From contig NZ_NESC01000002.1 in NCBI RefSeq assembly GCF_003063575.1, positions 62,001 through 126,000 of the forward strand: DNA of 64,000 bases. The letters run 5' to 3'. Positions 1 to 8,321 of the stretch are shown here, in pieces. A model generated the notes under the pieces. That model was not told where the DNA came from. It was given only the letters and a program-made list of their open reading frames with translations, and did no database searches. Positions within the stretch are counted from its first letter, which is position 1. Each line of letters starts with the position of its first letter. Made by a program: the position numbers and the translations under genes. Source of the stretch: Limnohabitans sp. Jir72. Its GTDB lineage: Bacteria; Pseudomonadota; Gammaproteobacteria; Burkholderiales; Burkholderiaceae_C.

Positions 1-169
1 CATCAAGACCAATCCATCCCTCATGCTTCTGGCTCTTGATAAATGCAATCGCTGCGTCACGCTGAGCCTCAAGGCTGTTGTATTCCTGATCAAGTCCTTC
101 CTCTGTTGACTTCCTTGTGTAGATGGCACAGCGCATTTTTTTCACTATGGGTTGACTTGTATTGCTCAT
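1..169 (-). CDS. Large serine recombinase, N-terminal part (cut by window edge)
   Basis: Reverse-strand translation from the ATG at 169 gives 56 codons open to the edge. The start of the protein reads M-S-N-T-S-Q and then carries the serine-recombinase signature Y-T-R-K-S-T (nucleophile Ser21), followed by a conserved stretch of the type SLEAQRDAA. Such enzymes cut and rejoin att sites through a phosphoserine intermediate. The ATG overlaps the DUF2924 stop in an ATGA junction, so the two are translationally coupled. It is probably the integrase of the prophage to its right. The zinc and coiled-coil domains lie outside the window, so activity cannot be judged. Confidence 0.85.
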   Translation of the reverse strand, partial: MSNTSQPIVKKMRCAIYTRKSTEEGLDQEYNSLEAQRDAAIAFIKSQKHEGWIGLD

Positions 170-642
170 GCGTGTGCCCTCCCTTTTGCTGCTTTCTGTT
201 TCTTCAACCCAAAAAAAGCTGGGCCAGACCAATTGGTCCCTGTGATTGCACGAGCAATCGACGACAGACTTTTGAATGGCTTGTTCAAGTAGAGGTAGCA
301 ACCATCCTCTAGTACCTCAACTCTGTGTTCATGACCTTCATGGACTCGAAGCAATGTTGTGCCAGGCAGTAGGTCATGCTCAGACCTGCGTTTGTGGTTG
401 GGGATGTCTCCCGTTTCACCAATCTTCTCTAATCGCTTTTTGATGGATGCCGACAGCGCTCCATACGCAACCTCCTGGATGCGATAGGCCAGTCGCCCCT
501 CAAGATACGACCGGTGATGATTCCCGGGTCGGAAATCAAAGTGGGTATCCCACACTACCCATAGTTCCTTCATAGTGAGCAGGGCGAGATTTTTTATCTC
601 TGCTCGAATATTTTTTTCGTCACTCATAACCGACCGATTCAT
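166..642 (-). CDS. DUF2924 family protein
   Basis: This 158-residue protein matches the DUF2924 pattern that I recognise: an early segment with LEGRLAYRIQEVAYG, a middle PGTTLLRVHEGHEHRVEVL and a C-terminal SLSSIARAITGTNWSG followed by FFGLKK. Family members commonly sit directly upstream of large serine recombinases in mobile elements, exactly as here; the biochemical role is not established. I chose the ATG at 642 because it overlaps the upstream stop (ATGA); a TTG at 648 is also in frame. Its own stop overlaps the recombinase ATG. A recombinase accessory or directionality role is only inference. Confidence 0.8.
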   Translation of the reverse strand: MNRSVMSDEKNIRAEIKNLALLTMKELWVVWDTHFDFRPGNHHRSYLEGRLAYRIQEVAYGALSASIKKRLEKIGETGDIPNHKRRSEHDLLPGTTLLRVHEGHEHRVEVLEDGCYLYLNKPFKSLSSIARAITGTNWSGPAFFGLKKQKAAKGRAHA

Positions 643-872
643 ACGCAAACTCCTTCTATCTGAGACGGGTCTGTATGAACGCTCTGTTCGGCCAATACTC
701 CTAGTTGAAGATCGACTGTTCCGGGGATCTGTGAGGTTTCAGCGACACCATCACCTGATTTCATGCCTCTTAGGACAGCCTGCGCGAGTAACGCCTCAAT
801 TACCAAGTGTCCCGGCTTTGCCTTTGCCGTGATTTCGCCATTTGCACATCGGCTTTGTTTTCCATTTGCCAT
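639..872 (-). CDS. Small hypothetical protein, first gene of the recombinase cassette
   Basis: This 77-residue ORF starts at an ATG preceded by TGGAG and ends in an ATGA overlap with the DUF2924 gene, so it reads as the leader gene of a three-gene coupled cassette. I recognise no domain; the first 25 residues are Lys-rich, the rest is neutral with no membrane segment. Position suggests an excision or regulation accessory, but that is a guess. The coupling is the main evidence that it is real. Confidence 0.55.
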   Translation of the reverse strand: MANGKQSRCANGEITAKAKPGHLVIEALLAQAVLRGMKSGDGVAETSQIPGTVDLQLGVLAEQSVHTDPSQIEGVCV

Positions 873-1028
873 CTAACCACTCCAGTTAAAAACTGGCTCT
901 ATTGCAAAGGCGAAGGCTTCAATTTCTAAGCGTGGAATTGGCTCAGAACTGCTTGTGTTTGGGCTGCTTTGGGGACTCTGACCCCATATGGCGGTCGATG
1001 GCGATGCCGCCAATTTGTTAATACCTAA

Positions 1029-1040
1029 GAAATTAATTTC
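1029..1040. promoter_or_regulatory. 12-bp palindrome, candidate second operator
   Basis: GAAATTAATTTC is a perfect palindrome of the form GAA-N6-TTC, the same outline as the palindrome at 1079-1090. The two centres are 50 bp apart in the gap between the leftward recombinase cassette and the rightward repressor gene. It may be a second, weaker site for the repressor. A 12-bp AT-rich palindrome can also arise by chance. Confidence 0.35.
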
Positions 1041-1069
1041 GATTGATTTCGATCGGGTGATGGGTGGGC

Positions 1070-1098
1070 TTGCGTGGTGAACGATCGTTCACTACAAT
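1070..1098 (+). promoter_or_regulatory. Repressor promoter with operator in the spacer
   Basis: TTGCGT (1070-1075) and TACAAT (1093-1098) are separated by 17 bp. The spacer contains the perfect palindrome GAACGATCGTTC (1079-1090), which has the GAAC-N4-GTTC form of LexA boxes from Gram-positive-type LexA. Binding there would block RNA polymerase, giving autorepression. The predicted transcription start (about 7 nt after the -10) coincides with the GTG at 1106, suggesting a leaderless mRNA, as for lambda cI from PRM. Confidence 0.65.
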
Positions 1099-1105
1099 CA
1101 TTACC

Positions 1106-1693
1106 GTGAAAAAGTTAAACAACGATCCCCACTACCTTGCGACCTTGCAGCGCTACTACGCAGAGCATCGAGTTCTGCCCTCGTATGCACGCATGTTGCC
1201 GCTGCTTGGGTTCGCGTCAAAGGCCGCCGTCAAGAAGGTTCTTGAACGTCTTGAAGACGTCGGCATGCTTGAACGAACCCCAGATGGTGACTGGGCTCCA
1301 AGTGAACGATTCTTCGAGCGTGCGTTTGCAACCCAACCTGTTCCGGCTGGGTCGCCGATTGCTGCCGAGGCAGATGTTCATGAGCACATCACGATCGACA
1401 GGTTCTTGATTCGCGATCCAGAAAACACAGTTCTGATCCGCGTCAAGGGCGATTCAATGGTTGAAGCAGGAATTCATGAGGGCGACCTTGCTGTGGTGAA
1501 AAAGACCACACAGGTGAGCATTGGTGAAATTGTCGTGGCGATTGTTGATGACGAATACACACTCAAGACCTTGGCCCGAGACAAAGGCGGCTACCACCTA
1601 CTTCCAGCGAATAAGAGCTATGCACCTATTCGCCCCGAGGGGAAGCTCGAAATTTACGGTGTCATGGTCGGACTAGTCCGAAGATACCAATGA
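1106..1693 (+). CDS. LexA/CI-like S24 repressor
   Basis: 195 residues from the GTG at 1106. The N-terminal 70 residues form a winged-helix-like DNA-binding domain of LexA type. A self-cleavage Ala81-Gly82 pair sits in PVPAGSP. The S24 peptidase domain shows KGDSM (Ser117) and YTLKT (Lys154), the catalytic dyad, so the protein should cleave itself when RecA is activated and link induction to DNA damage. A GTG at 1064 would add 14 residues, but its coding stretch would run over the promoter and operator, so I reject it. It is the probable lysogeny master regulator. Unusually, it lies on the same strand as the early genes. Confidence 0.85.
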   Translation: MKKLNNDPHYLATLQRYYAEHRVLPSYARMLPLLGFASKAAVKKVLERLEDVGMLERTPDGDWAPSERFFERAFATQPVPAGSPIAAEADVHEHITIDRFLIRDPENTVLIRVKGDSMVEAGIHEGDLAVVKKTTQVSIGEIVVAIVDDEYTLKTLARDKGGYHLLPANKSYAPIRPEGKLEIYGVMVGLVRRYQ

Positions 1694-1814
1694 GGGCCAT
1701 CTCATTTGCAAAGAAGAAGAACAACACCTTCACAAAGAAACACTACCTACCTTAGCGAATGCTTCTCGTCTGACATCCAAGTCTCACGGCGGCTTCTGCT
1801 TTCTGGAGACAAAA

Positions 1815-3041
1815 ATGATCGACGCTGAAAACCTTACCCGGCTCTTGGGCCACCTCCCTCCAAAGACGTTCCACGAACTTGTGGTGGAGTCATTTCGAAC
1901 GCCTTTGACCGCGCTTGATGAGAAACAAAACAAGACCGAGCAGCGCGCAGCCATGTCAGAGCAGCTGCTGGCGCTGCCGATCGGTAAGCGCAAAGGCATG
2001 GAGGATGAGGCAGAAAAAATCATGCTTCTCTCGGATGGCCCTGGTCAAGATGTCATCGAAGGATTCCGCGAACTGATCCCAGGACTCAACAACAGAACTG
2101 CTTTTGCCGCGCTGAAGACTCAGCACGAACGGGCCTACTGGCTTTACTCCAACAATCGAAAACTTTTCACAGAAGCGCTTGATGCTAGGCAGGCCGACAT
2201 CTTTCGTCAGAGCTCAATCTGCTACTCAGGCTTCACGGCTCCACCACAGCTAAATTTCCATGTCGACGAAGTATCCGTGGCGAAGTTTCGTTCGCAAATG
2301 GCAGAGAAATTGACTTGCAATGTGGATGATGTCGCCGTTCAAATCTTCAAACGAATGAGGCCCGATGCAGAGCAAGGCGAAGATGTTGACCTGTACCAGG
2401 TCAGCATTCACTACAACCGCCCTCCTGAAGTCGTCGAAAAGGTTGAGAACAGTACGCTCAAGAATCAAGAAATCATCCGAGCCGTTTCCAGCTATGCCAC
2501 GTATGAGCCTGTGAACGGGCATCTAGAGGTTTTATCCCGAGACAACGTTGGACGAGAAGGCTTAGCGCGCCTGGTCGCGGATGTGCTGTTGGAGTCACCA
2601 ATTACAGGTGAGCGCATACCGCTCAAATCGTATGACTACCAATGTCTGGCCGGAGACTTCTCATTTGACCTGTCGACCGAGCCAACGGTTGCCTCGGCAA
2701 AAGTCATCGAACTCGGGTATTCGAATGGCGAAAACCGATCGGTGGTCATGAAAATTTGGGCCAAAGACGTTGATGACATTCACACTGTTGCCAAAAAATT
2801 GATTGGACCGACATTCACATTCTCAAGCCATCGTCTCAATTACGCTCGAATTTCAGTCCGCACGCACAAGGCCGCAGGAGAGCGAGCAAGAAACATCAGC
2901 ATCGTGATGCGCGACGAGAACAAGTGCAACATCAAAACGAAGAGGGATAAAGACCGTGCACTGTGCGACCGCCTTCTTGCCCGTTGGGGATTGGTAAAAG
3001 AAATCGGCAATGAACAAGCTGACGACACCATCACTGATTGA
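1815..3041 (+). CDS. Unrecognised 408-aa protein, first of a two-gene unit
   Basis: Starts at an ATG with GGAGA about 6 nt upstream. The protein is soluble-looking: no signal peptide, no membrane segment, no nucleotide-binding motif that I can see. The N-terminal half is helical and charged; the C-terminal half has more beta-type sequence. It overlaps the next gene by 32 bp, so the pair is probably co-translated, and the pair ends at a strong terminator. Lying between a repressor and the early operon, it could be lysogenic-conversion or defence cargo. I do not recognise the family and assign no function. Confidence 0.7.
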   Translation: MIDAENLTRLLGHLPPKTFHELVVESFRTPLTALDEKQNKTEQRAAMSEQLLALPIGKRKGMEDEAEKIMLLSDGPGQDVIEGFRELIPGLNNRTAFAALKTQHERAYWLYSNNRKLFTEALDARQADIFRQSSICYSGFTAPPQLNFHVDEVSVAKFRSQMAEKLTCNVDDVAVQIFKRMRPDAEQGEDVDLYQVSIHYNRPPEVVEKVENSTLKNQEIIRAVSSYATYEPVNGHLEVLSRDNVGREGLARLVADVLLESPITGERIPLKSYDYQCLAGDFSFDLSTEPTVASAKVIELGYSNGENRSVVMKIWAKDVDDIHTVAKKLIGPTFTFSSHRLNYARISVRTHKAAGERARNISIVMRDENKCNIKTKRDKDRALCDRLLARWGLVKEIGNEQADDTITD

Positions 3042-4026
3042 ATTGACCGAAGTCTTTGAAAGGTCCAGCTCGTCGTTGACGGATCTTGAAGGGCTTCGAG
3101 TTCAAGGTGTGCCTGGTTGGGATTTGTCAAAGTACACGCACATCACTCCTGCCGTGACCAAACACTGGCTGAACAAGGTGGGATACGCGGGAACTATGCC
3201 CGCTTACCGTGGAGAAGAAAAGGTTCCGGTCGAGATTACGGAAGTCGATGGCACAGGCCCGTCAAATTTCCAATACCGATGTCCAGAAACATTTCGCATG
3301 CGCCGTGTTTCAGCCAATGCAATTGCCGTCTACACCGTAAAGCCAGAGGTTTATCTTGATTACGTTGCGGAACTATTCGGAATTCACAATGCTGCTCGCT
3401 CGGGGATCAAGCAAGCCTCCATTTCAGGTTGCTTTTGGAAACTAGGCGGTGCTCGCATAGGGCCATCTCAAGTCCCGATCTGGTTCGTTCGAGATCTTGG
3501 AGTGAAACTTGATCAAGTTCTAACGCACCTGAATGATTCTTCTGTGTCTCCTGGTGGCTTAATCGTTTCATCTGGACTAGACCTGCCAAAACACATTCAG
3601 TTGCCAAAGAGTTTCCGGGTTGTGAACTTACAAAAGGCACTCGTCGAATTCACAAGATTCTCACAACTTGATCTCACCTACCTTGAGCGACTCATGAGTC
3701 AACCTGTAGGAGAGCGGGCCATCAAAACAAACAAGGTGTATTTCAACGACAGTACATCCACGCTTTCAATCGGCTCGATAAAAGAATCATGGAAGATTGG
3801 TGGCGTTAAGCAAGCTAAGGCTGTTCACTGCATGTACCAGGCTGCCTGCTCAGACGTATGGGAGTTAACACACGCAGAGGTACTTGATGCTGCGTACAAA
3901 GGTGCTCCAGAGAGCGAACGCAAGGGGAAAACGATCCAGCATTTGTTCAAAGGGAATGCCAAATGGGAGATCTATTTGCGCATCACACGCAGAGGACATA
4001 TTGCATTCAATTTAGCCTCTGACTGA
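3010..4026 (+). CDS. Unrecognised 338-aa protein, second of a two-gene unit
   Basis: Its ATG lies 32 bp inside the end of the preceding gene and its stop is followed within 20 bp by a terminator hairpin, which closes the unit. No membrane segments or familiar catalytic motifs are visible. It is a mixed alpha/beta globular protein with several Trp and Tyr residues. The shared transcript suggests that it works with its 408-aa neighbour. I do not recognise it. Confidence 0.7.
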   Translation: MNKLTTPSLIELTEVFERSSSSLTDLEGLRVQGVPGWDLSKYTHITPAVTKHWLNKVGYAGTMPAYRGEEKVPVEITEVDGTGPSNFQYRCPETFRMRRVSANAIAVYTVKPEVYLDYVAELFGIHNAARSGIKQASISGCFWKLGGARIGPSQVPIWFVRDLGVKLDQVLTHLNDSSVSPGGLIVSSGLDLPKHIQLPKSFRVVNLQKALVEFTRFSQLDLTYLERLMSQPVGERAIKTNKVYFNDSTSTLSIGSIKESWKIGGVKQAKAVHCMYQAACSDVWELTHAEVLDAAYKGAPESERKGKTIQHLFKGNAKWEIYLRITRRGHIAFNLASD

Positions 4027-4044
4027 CCACTGCAAAGCTTTCAG

Positions 4045-4072
4045 AAAACCGCCTTCGTGGCGGTTTTTTTTT
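4045..4072 (+). terminator. Rho-independent terminator
   Basis: A 9-bp stem (AAAACCGCC / GGCGGTTTT) with a five-base TTCGT loop runs into nine consecutive T. It lies 18 bp after the stop of the 338-aa gene and separates the repressor/cargo unit from the early operon. Confidence 0.9.
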
Positions 4073-4115
4073 GACTTTGGCGACCTGAAGACACTTGAAA
4101 CAGCCAAAAAGCTCA

Positions 4116-4159
4116 GCCCCCATATTCGCCCCCATATTTTGGGGGTGGCCGCCCCCATA
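4116..4159. repeat. Three GCCCCCATA repeats with hairpin
   Basis: GCCCCCATATT occurs at 4116-4126 and again at 4128-4138 (12-bp period); GCCCCCATA recurs at 4151-4159. The second copy also forms a CCCCCA/TGGGGG hairpin (4129-4145). The cluster sits in the 143-bp gap between the terminator and the first early gene. It could be a regulator-binding array for the early promoter or part of a recombination site; the sequence alone does not decide. Confidence 0.5.
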
Positions 4160-4214
4160 AGCCCAAGAGGACAGTCCAACTCACGAACTCGCAATTACCT
4201 GAAAGGAGCGAAAA

Positions 4215-4427
4215 GTGAGCGTAAAACACCTCAATCAACGCCAATTGGCAGAACGTTGGGACATCAGCTTGAGGACCTTGGAGCGCTGGCGCTGTGAGGG
4301 TATTGGTCCCCTTTATCTCAAGCTTCAAGGCCGAGTTTTGTATCGAGTCGAAGACGTCGACAAGTACGAAACCCGATGCCTGCATGCCAGCACTTCGGCA
4401 CGCGCAGCAGTTGGAGGTGTGGCATGA
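4215..4427 (+). CDS. Small helix-turn-helix protein (AlpA/excisionase-like)
   Basis: 70 residues from a GTG with AAGGAG 8 nt upstream. Residues 5-52 fit the HTH_17 winged-helix pattern seen in excisionases and phage regulators: QRQLAERWDISLRTLERWR, then a short wing and YRVEDVDKYE. It probably binds DNA as an early regulator or excision factor. It is the first gene of the early operon and its stop overlaps the next ATG (ATGA). Confidence 0.75.
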   Translation: MSVKHLNQRQLAERWDISLRTLERWRCEGIGPLYLKLQGRVLYRVEDVDKYETRCLHASTSARAAVGGVA

Positions 4428-4897
4428 CTGCACCTCTTACACACGCCGAAATCAGCGGCACGCCAATCTCCACCTTGGCAAATCTTTCAGCCCAAAAGCT
4501 GTTGGTACTCAAGGCATCACTGTCTCGTGACTATGTCACCGCCAAGTCTGCACTTGAACACCTGGATCGGGCGCTGAATCAAAAGTACAGCGAACGCGCC
4601 AAAAGCCTTCGCATGCAAGAAGGCAAAGACACAGGGGTTGTCCATTTCACCGATGGCGATGTCCGTGTGAGCTTTGACCTTCCTAAACGCGTCGATTGGG
4701 ATCAGGAGATTTTGTCAACCCTGTACACGACGTTCGTGTCGACGGGACAAGACCCTGCCAAGTACATCGACTGCGCATATCGCGTGAGCGAAACCAAATT
4801 CAAAGAGTGGGACACGGAAATCCGCCAGCTCTTTGAGCCCGCTCGAACCGTCAAAGGTGGCAAGCCATCTCTATCCCTTGAACAAATCACGGAGTAA
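4424..4897 (+). CDS. Hypothetical early phage protein
   Basis: 157 residues from the ATG at 4424, which overlaps the preceding stop and has GGAGG upstream. No recognisable domain; the middle is helical and charged (residues 35-65), the rest mixed. Lying directly before a recombination ATPase and its partner, it may support replication or annealing, which is context only. Confidence 0.65.
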   Translation: MTAPLTHAEISGTPISTLANLSAQKLLVLKASLSRDYVTAKSALEHLDRALNQKYSERAKSLRMQEGKDTGVVHFTDGDVRVSFDLPKRVDWDQEILSTLYTTFVSTGQDPAKYIDCAYRVSETKFKEWDTEIRQLFEPARTVKGGKPSLSLEQITE

Positions 4898-4901
4898 AGC
4901 C

Positions 4902-5186
4902 ATGTTCAAAAACCTTCTCCCCTCCTTGCGCAAGAAGTCCTTCGTTATGGAGGATTTGCCTGAAACCATCTCTGTTCCTGGCTACGGCAATAAGCCAGAA
5001 GTCCCAGCGCTGAGCATTGAAATCGCGACAGTGGATGACATTGCATTCGCCATTCGCGAACTGGATCAAAAGTCCACTGCCATCTATACGCAGATCAGCT
5101 CCTTGCGTCGCTTGCATGATCTTGCGCGCCGTCGCGGTGCCGTTGGTACGGACAAAGTCGCCGACATCTTTGAAGGCGAGGTCTGA
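4902..5186 (+). CDS. Hypothetical early phage protein
   Basis: 94 residues from the ATG at 4902, just after the previous stop; its own stop is one base before the ATG of the Sak4-like gene. The sequence after residue 40 is helical, with heptad-like leucine spacing (AIRELDQKS to LRRLHDLARRR). No family recognised. Tight packing in the operon supports it as a real gene. Confidence 0.65.
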   Translation: MFKNLLPSLRKKSFVMEDLPETISVPGYGNKPEVPALSIEIATVDDIAFAIRELDQKSTAIYTQISSLRRLHDLARRRGAVGTDKVADIFEGEV

Positions 5187-5187
5187 C

Positions 5188-6015
5188 ATGAAGTTGCAGT
5201 TCATCACAGCTGAGCAGCGCATGGCAGAAAAACGCGGCTCCAAAGGCGTCATCTTGGGTCCATCTGGCGTAGGGAAAACCTCGCTGCTGCACACCACAGA
5301 TCCAGAGAAAACCTTATTCATTGACTTGGAGGCAGGTGATCTGTCTGTCATGGGATGGAGTGGCGCAAGCGTCCGCCCCAGAACTTGGCAAGAGTGCCGC
5401 GACCTCGCTTGTTTTATTGGAGGCCCAAATCCCGCTTTGCGAGATGACCAGCCCTATAGCCAGGCTCATTACGACAGCGTATGTGCAGCGCTTGGTGATC
5501 CAGCAGTCCTGGACAAGTACTCGCTGATCTTTGTCGACAGCATCACGGTAGCCGGACGTCTGTGCCTCCAGTGGGCCAAGGGTCAACCGCAGTCCTACTC
5601 GGAGAAAACAGGCAAAGCAGACACACGAGCTGCGTATGGGCTCCACGGAAGCGAGCTGATTGGATGGCTCACACAGCTGCAGCACGTGCGCAACAAAGAC
5701 ATCTGGATGGTTGGGATCTTGGATGAAAAGCTTGATGACTTCAATCGCAAGGTGTTCTCACCGCAAATTGAAGGCTCCAAGGCTTCCCTTGAGCTGCCCG
5801 GAATCGTTGACCAAGTTGTCTCAATGGTTGTCCTCAAAAACGAAGAAGGCAATCCGTACCGCGCATTTGTGTGCCAGCACATCAACCCATGGGGCTACCC
5901 ATCAAAAGACCGCTCTGGGCGACTTGACGTCATCGAAGAGCCAAACCTCGGGCGCTTGATCTCAAAGATCACCAGCCCCCGTCAACAACAAATCGATAAA
6001 GGGAATTCCAAATGA
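5188..6015 (+). CDS. Sak4-like phage recombination ATPase (AAA_24 type)
   Basis: 275 residues from the ATG at 5188. Walker A GPSGVGKT lies at residues 24-31, and a Walker B-like LIFVDSI follows about residue 113. The architecture of a single RecA-like core without other domains fits the AAA_24/Sak4 group, which promotes single-strand annealing with a phage SSB in homologous recombination. The stop overlaps the next ATG by 4 bp; that next gene is the likely ssDNA-binding partner. Confidence in the exact subfamily is moderate. Confidence 0.75.
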   Translation: MKLQFITAEQRMAEKRGSKGVILGPSGVGKTSLLHTTDPEKTLFIDLEAGDLSVMGWSGASVRPRTWQECRDLACFIGGPNPALRDDQPYSQAHYDSVCAALGDPAVLDKYSLIFVDSITVAGRLCLQWAKGQPQSYSEKTGKADTRAAYGLHGSELIGWLTQLQHVRNKDIWMVGILDEKLDDFNRKVFSPQIEGSKASLELPGIVDQVVSMVVLKNEEGNPYRAFVCQHINPWGYPSKDRSGRLDVIEEPNLGRLISKITSPRQQQIDKGNSK

Positions 6016-6629
6016 ACAGCTACTCACCTAATGCCGCTTGGTCGGATTTCAACGACGCAGAAGATCAACGTGAATTCGCACTGATTCCACACAAATCAAT
6101 CGTCAAAGTTATCGCCAGCATTCGTCCCGGTGGTTATGACGATGCCAACCACGGTTGGGTTGGTGGATATGCAACGCGCTCGGACAAGACTGGTGCCATC
6201 TACCTCAACGTCAAATACACAATCATCGAAGGTCAGTACGCCAAGCGAGTGATTTTTGGACTGATTGGATTGCACAGTTCAAAGGGACCCGAATGGGCAA
6301 ACATTGGTCGTAGCTTCCTACGGGCAATGCTCAATTCCGCTCGCGGCATACACCCGGCAGACAACTCACAGCAGGCACAAAACGCACGGCGTATTCGTGG
6401 ATTCGGCGATCTGGATGGCTTGACATTCGCCGCCAAGGTGGAGATCGAAAAGGACCAAAACAACGAAGAGCGCAACGTGATCAAGGCGGTGATCCAACCC
6501 GATCACAAAGAGTACGCAAGTGTGATGGGTGGCACTCCAACCGCTCAAGCGCCTGTCCCTCAATCTTCTCCGACTCAAGCTGTTCAGCCTAGCTCGAATG
6601 GCTTTTCGATGCCCGCCTGGGCCAAGTAA
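6012..6629 (+). CDS. DUF669-like protein, probable ssDNA-binding partner
   Basis: 205 residues; the ATG overlaps the ATPase stop (ATGA). The N-terminal 165 residues are beta-rich with many aromatic residues, the tail (170-205) is Gln/Pro/Ser-rich and ends in MPAWAK, an arrangement like a folded OB domain plus flexible linker. The pairing with a Sak4-like ATPase is the main argument for an SSB role. It lacks the acidic tip of bacterial SSB. Confidence 0.6.
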   Translation: MNSYSPNAAWSDFNDAEDQREFALIPHKSIVKVIASIRPGGYDDANHGWVGGYATRSDKTGAIYLNVKYTIIEGQYAKRVIFGLIGLHSSKGPEWANIGRSFLRAMLNSARGIHPADNSQQAQNARRIRGFGDLDGLTFAAKVEIEKDQNNEERNVIKAVIQPDHKEYASVMGGTPTAQAPVPQSSPTQAVQPSSNGFSMPAWAK

Positions 6630-6638
6630 GGGGGCATC

Positions 6639-8321
6639 ATGATTCTTCGCCCCCGTCAGAGAGACTTTGTCTCTCGGTGTGTCAGTGCCCTCAAGGCACA
6701 CGGGAACACGCTTGGCGTCGCCCCCACGGGGGCGGGAAAAACAATCTGCCTCTCAGGAACAGCAGGTGAGCTGCTGTCTATGCCTGATGCAAAGGCATGC
6801 GTCATAGCTCATCGTGACGTTCTGACCAGCCAGAACCGTGACAAGTTCTCCAAAGTGAATCCGCGAATCAAGACCTCGGTCTTTGACTCACGGGAGAAGT
6901 CTTGGGATGGCCAGGTCACGTTTGGCATGGTTCAGACGTTGGCTCGAAATGTCTCTCACATCCCACGACTTGATTTGCTGGTATTTGATGAGGCGCATCA
7001 CTGTGCGGCACCGACATACCGCGCGGTCATTGATCAGGTGCGGGATAAAAACCCGAACGCATTGATCTTTGGCGTTACGGCTACTCCGAACCGGGGTGAT
7101 GGCAAAGGCCTTCGAGAAGTTTTCACAAACGTGGCTGATCAGATCAGACTTGGGGAACTAATTCGTTCAGGTCATCTGGTCACTCCCCGTACCTTTGTGA
7201 TCGATGTCGGCACGCAATCTGCGCTAGACGGAGTCAGGAAACTTGCTTCGGACTACGACATGGAGCAAGTCGCCTCCATCATGAACACGTCCCCAGTGAA
7301 CGAGTCTGTCGTAAAGCACTGGAAAGAGAAAGCAGCAGGAAGAAAAACCATCGCATTCGCTGCAACCGTTGAACATGCGCGTGCAGTTTGCACTGCCTTT
7401 TTGAAAGGCGGGGTGAATGCAGACGTGATTTACGGCGAAATGAGCGCAACAGAACGCTCTGTCGTACTTGATCGTTTCGAGCATGGTCAAACCGAAGTAC
7501 TGGTGAATGTGGCGATCCTGACTGAAGGGTACGACTTCACCCCAACAGCCTGTGTCGTGTTGCTGAGACCAAGCTCATACAAGTCAACTCTGATCCAAAT
7601 GATTGGGCGTGGACTTCGTGTTGTTGATCCGAATGAGCATCCTGGCCTCGTCAAATCCGACTGCATCGTTCTTGACTTTGGCACTGCGTCTCTCAAACAC
7701 GGAAGTCTTGAGCAAGAAATAGATCTAAATGGATATGACGCCCAGGGAGATGCGCCACAGAAGACTTGCCCTGAGTGTGATGCCGAGATTCCACTTGGTT
7801 GTCACGAGTGTCCGATCTGCGGGCATGAATTCTCGAGTACCGAAAAAGACAACGGATCGGGACTCAGTGACTTCGTGATGACTGAGATTGATCTTCTCAA
7901 GAGATCGAATTTCTCGTGGTGCGATCTCTTCGGCGATGACTGCGCCTTGCTTGCGACAGGCTTTATTGCTTGGGCAGGAGTCTTCTTCCTAAGCGGGCGC
8001 TGGTACGCAGTGGGCGGGGTTGAAAAAGGCGGCTCACGCTTGCTGGGTGTTGGTGAGCGAAGTATTTGTCTGGCTCAGGCAAATGACTGGCTCAACAACA
8101 ACGAAAGCGATGACGCCGCCCACAAGACCAAACGCTGGCTCAACGAACCGCCAACAACCGGGCAACTCAAGTACCTCCCAGTGGAGTTCCGAGCTGATTA
8201 CGGTTTGACTCGATATCAAGCCTCTGCCTTGCTGACTTTCATGTTCAACAAGTCTGCCATTCGTCGTCTAGTCAATGCAGCCAATGACTCTCAAATGAAC
8301 CCACAACTGGAGGCTGCGTGA
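6639..8321 (+). CDS. SF2 DEAH-box helicase with zinc ribbon
   Basis: 560 residues. Helicase motifs in order: Walker A APTGAGKT (28-35), DEAH (117-120), TATPNR (motif III), then a second RecA domain with MIGRGLR (motif VI). A four-Cys zinc ribbon follows (CPEC...CPIC, roughly 378-397) and a C-terminal domain of about 150 residues that I do not recognise. It should unwind or remodel phage DNA during replication or recombination. It sits in the early operon and overlaps the next gene by 4 bp. Confidence 0.9.
   Translation: MILRPRQRDFVSRCVSALKAHGNTLGVAPTGAGKTICLSGTAGELLSMPDAKACVIAHRDVLTSQNRDKFSKVNPRIKTSVFDSREKSWDGQVTFGMVQTLARNVSHIPRLDLLVFDEAHHCAAPTYRAVIDQVRDKNPNALIFGVTATPNRGDGKGLREVFTNVADQIRLGELIRSGHLVTPRTFVIDVGTQSALDGVRKLASDYDMEQVASIMNTSPVNESVVKHWKEKAAGRKTIAFAATVEHARAVCTAFLKGGVNADVIYGEMSATERSVVLDRFEHGQTEVLVNVAILTEGYDFTPTACVVLLRPSSYKSTLIQMIGRGLRVVDPNEHPGLVKSDCIVLDFGTASLKHGSLEQEIDLNGYDAQGDAPQKTCPECDAEIPLGCHECPICGHEFSSTEKDNGSGLSDFVMTEIDLLKRSNFSWCDLFGDDCALLATGFIAWAGVFFLSGRWYAVGGVEKGGSRLLGVGERSICLAQANDWLNNNESDDAAHKTKRWLNEPPTTGQLKYLPVEFRADYGLTRYQASALLTFMFNKSAIRRLVNAANDSQMNPQLEAA

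Noticed and set aside
1064..1105. GTG at 1064 as repressor start
   Set aside because: Would place the promoter and perfect operator palindrome inside the coding region.
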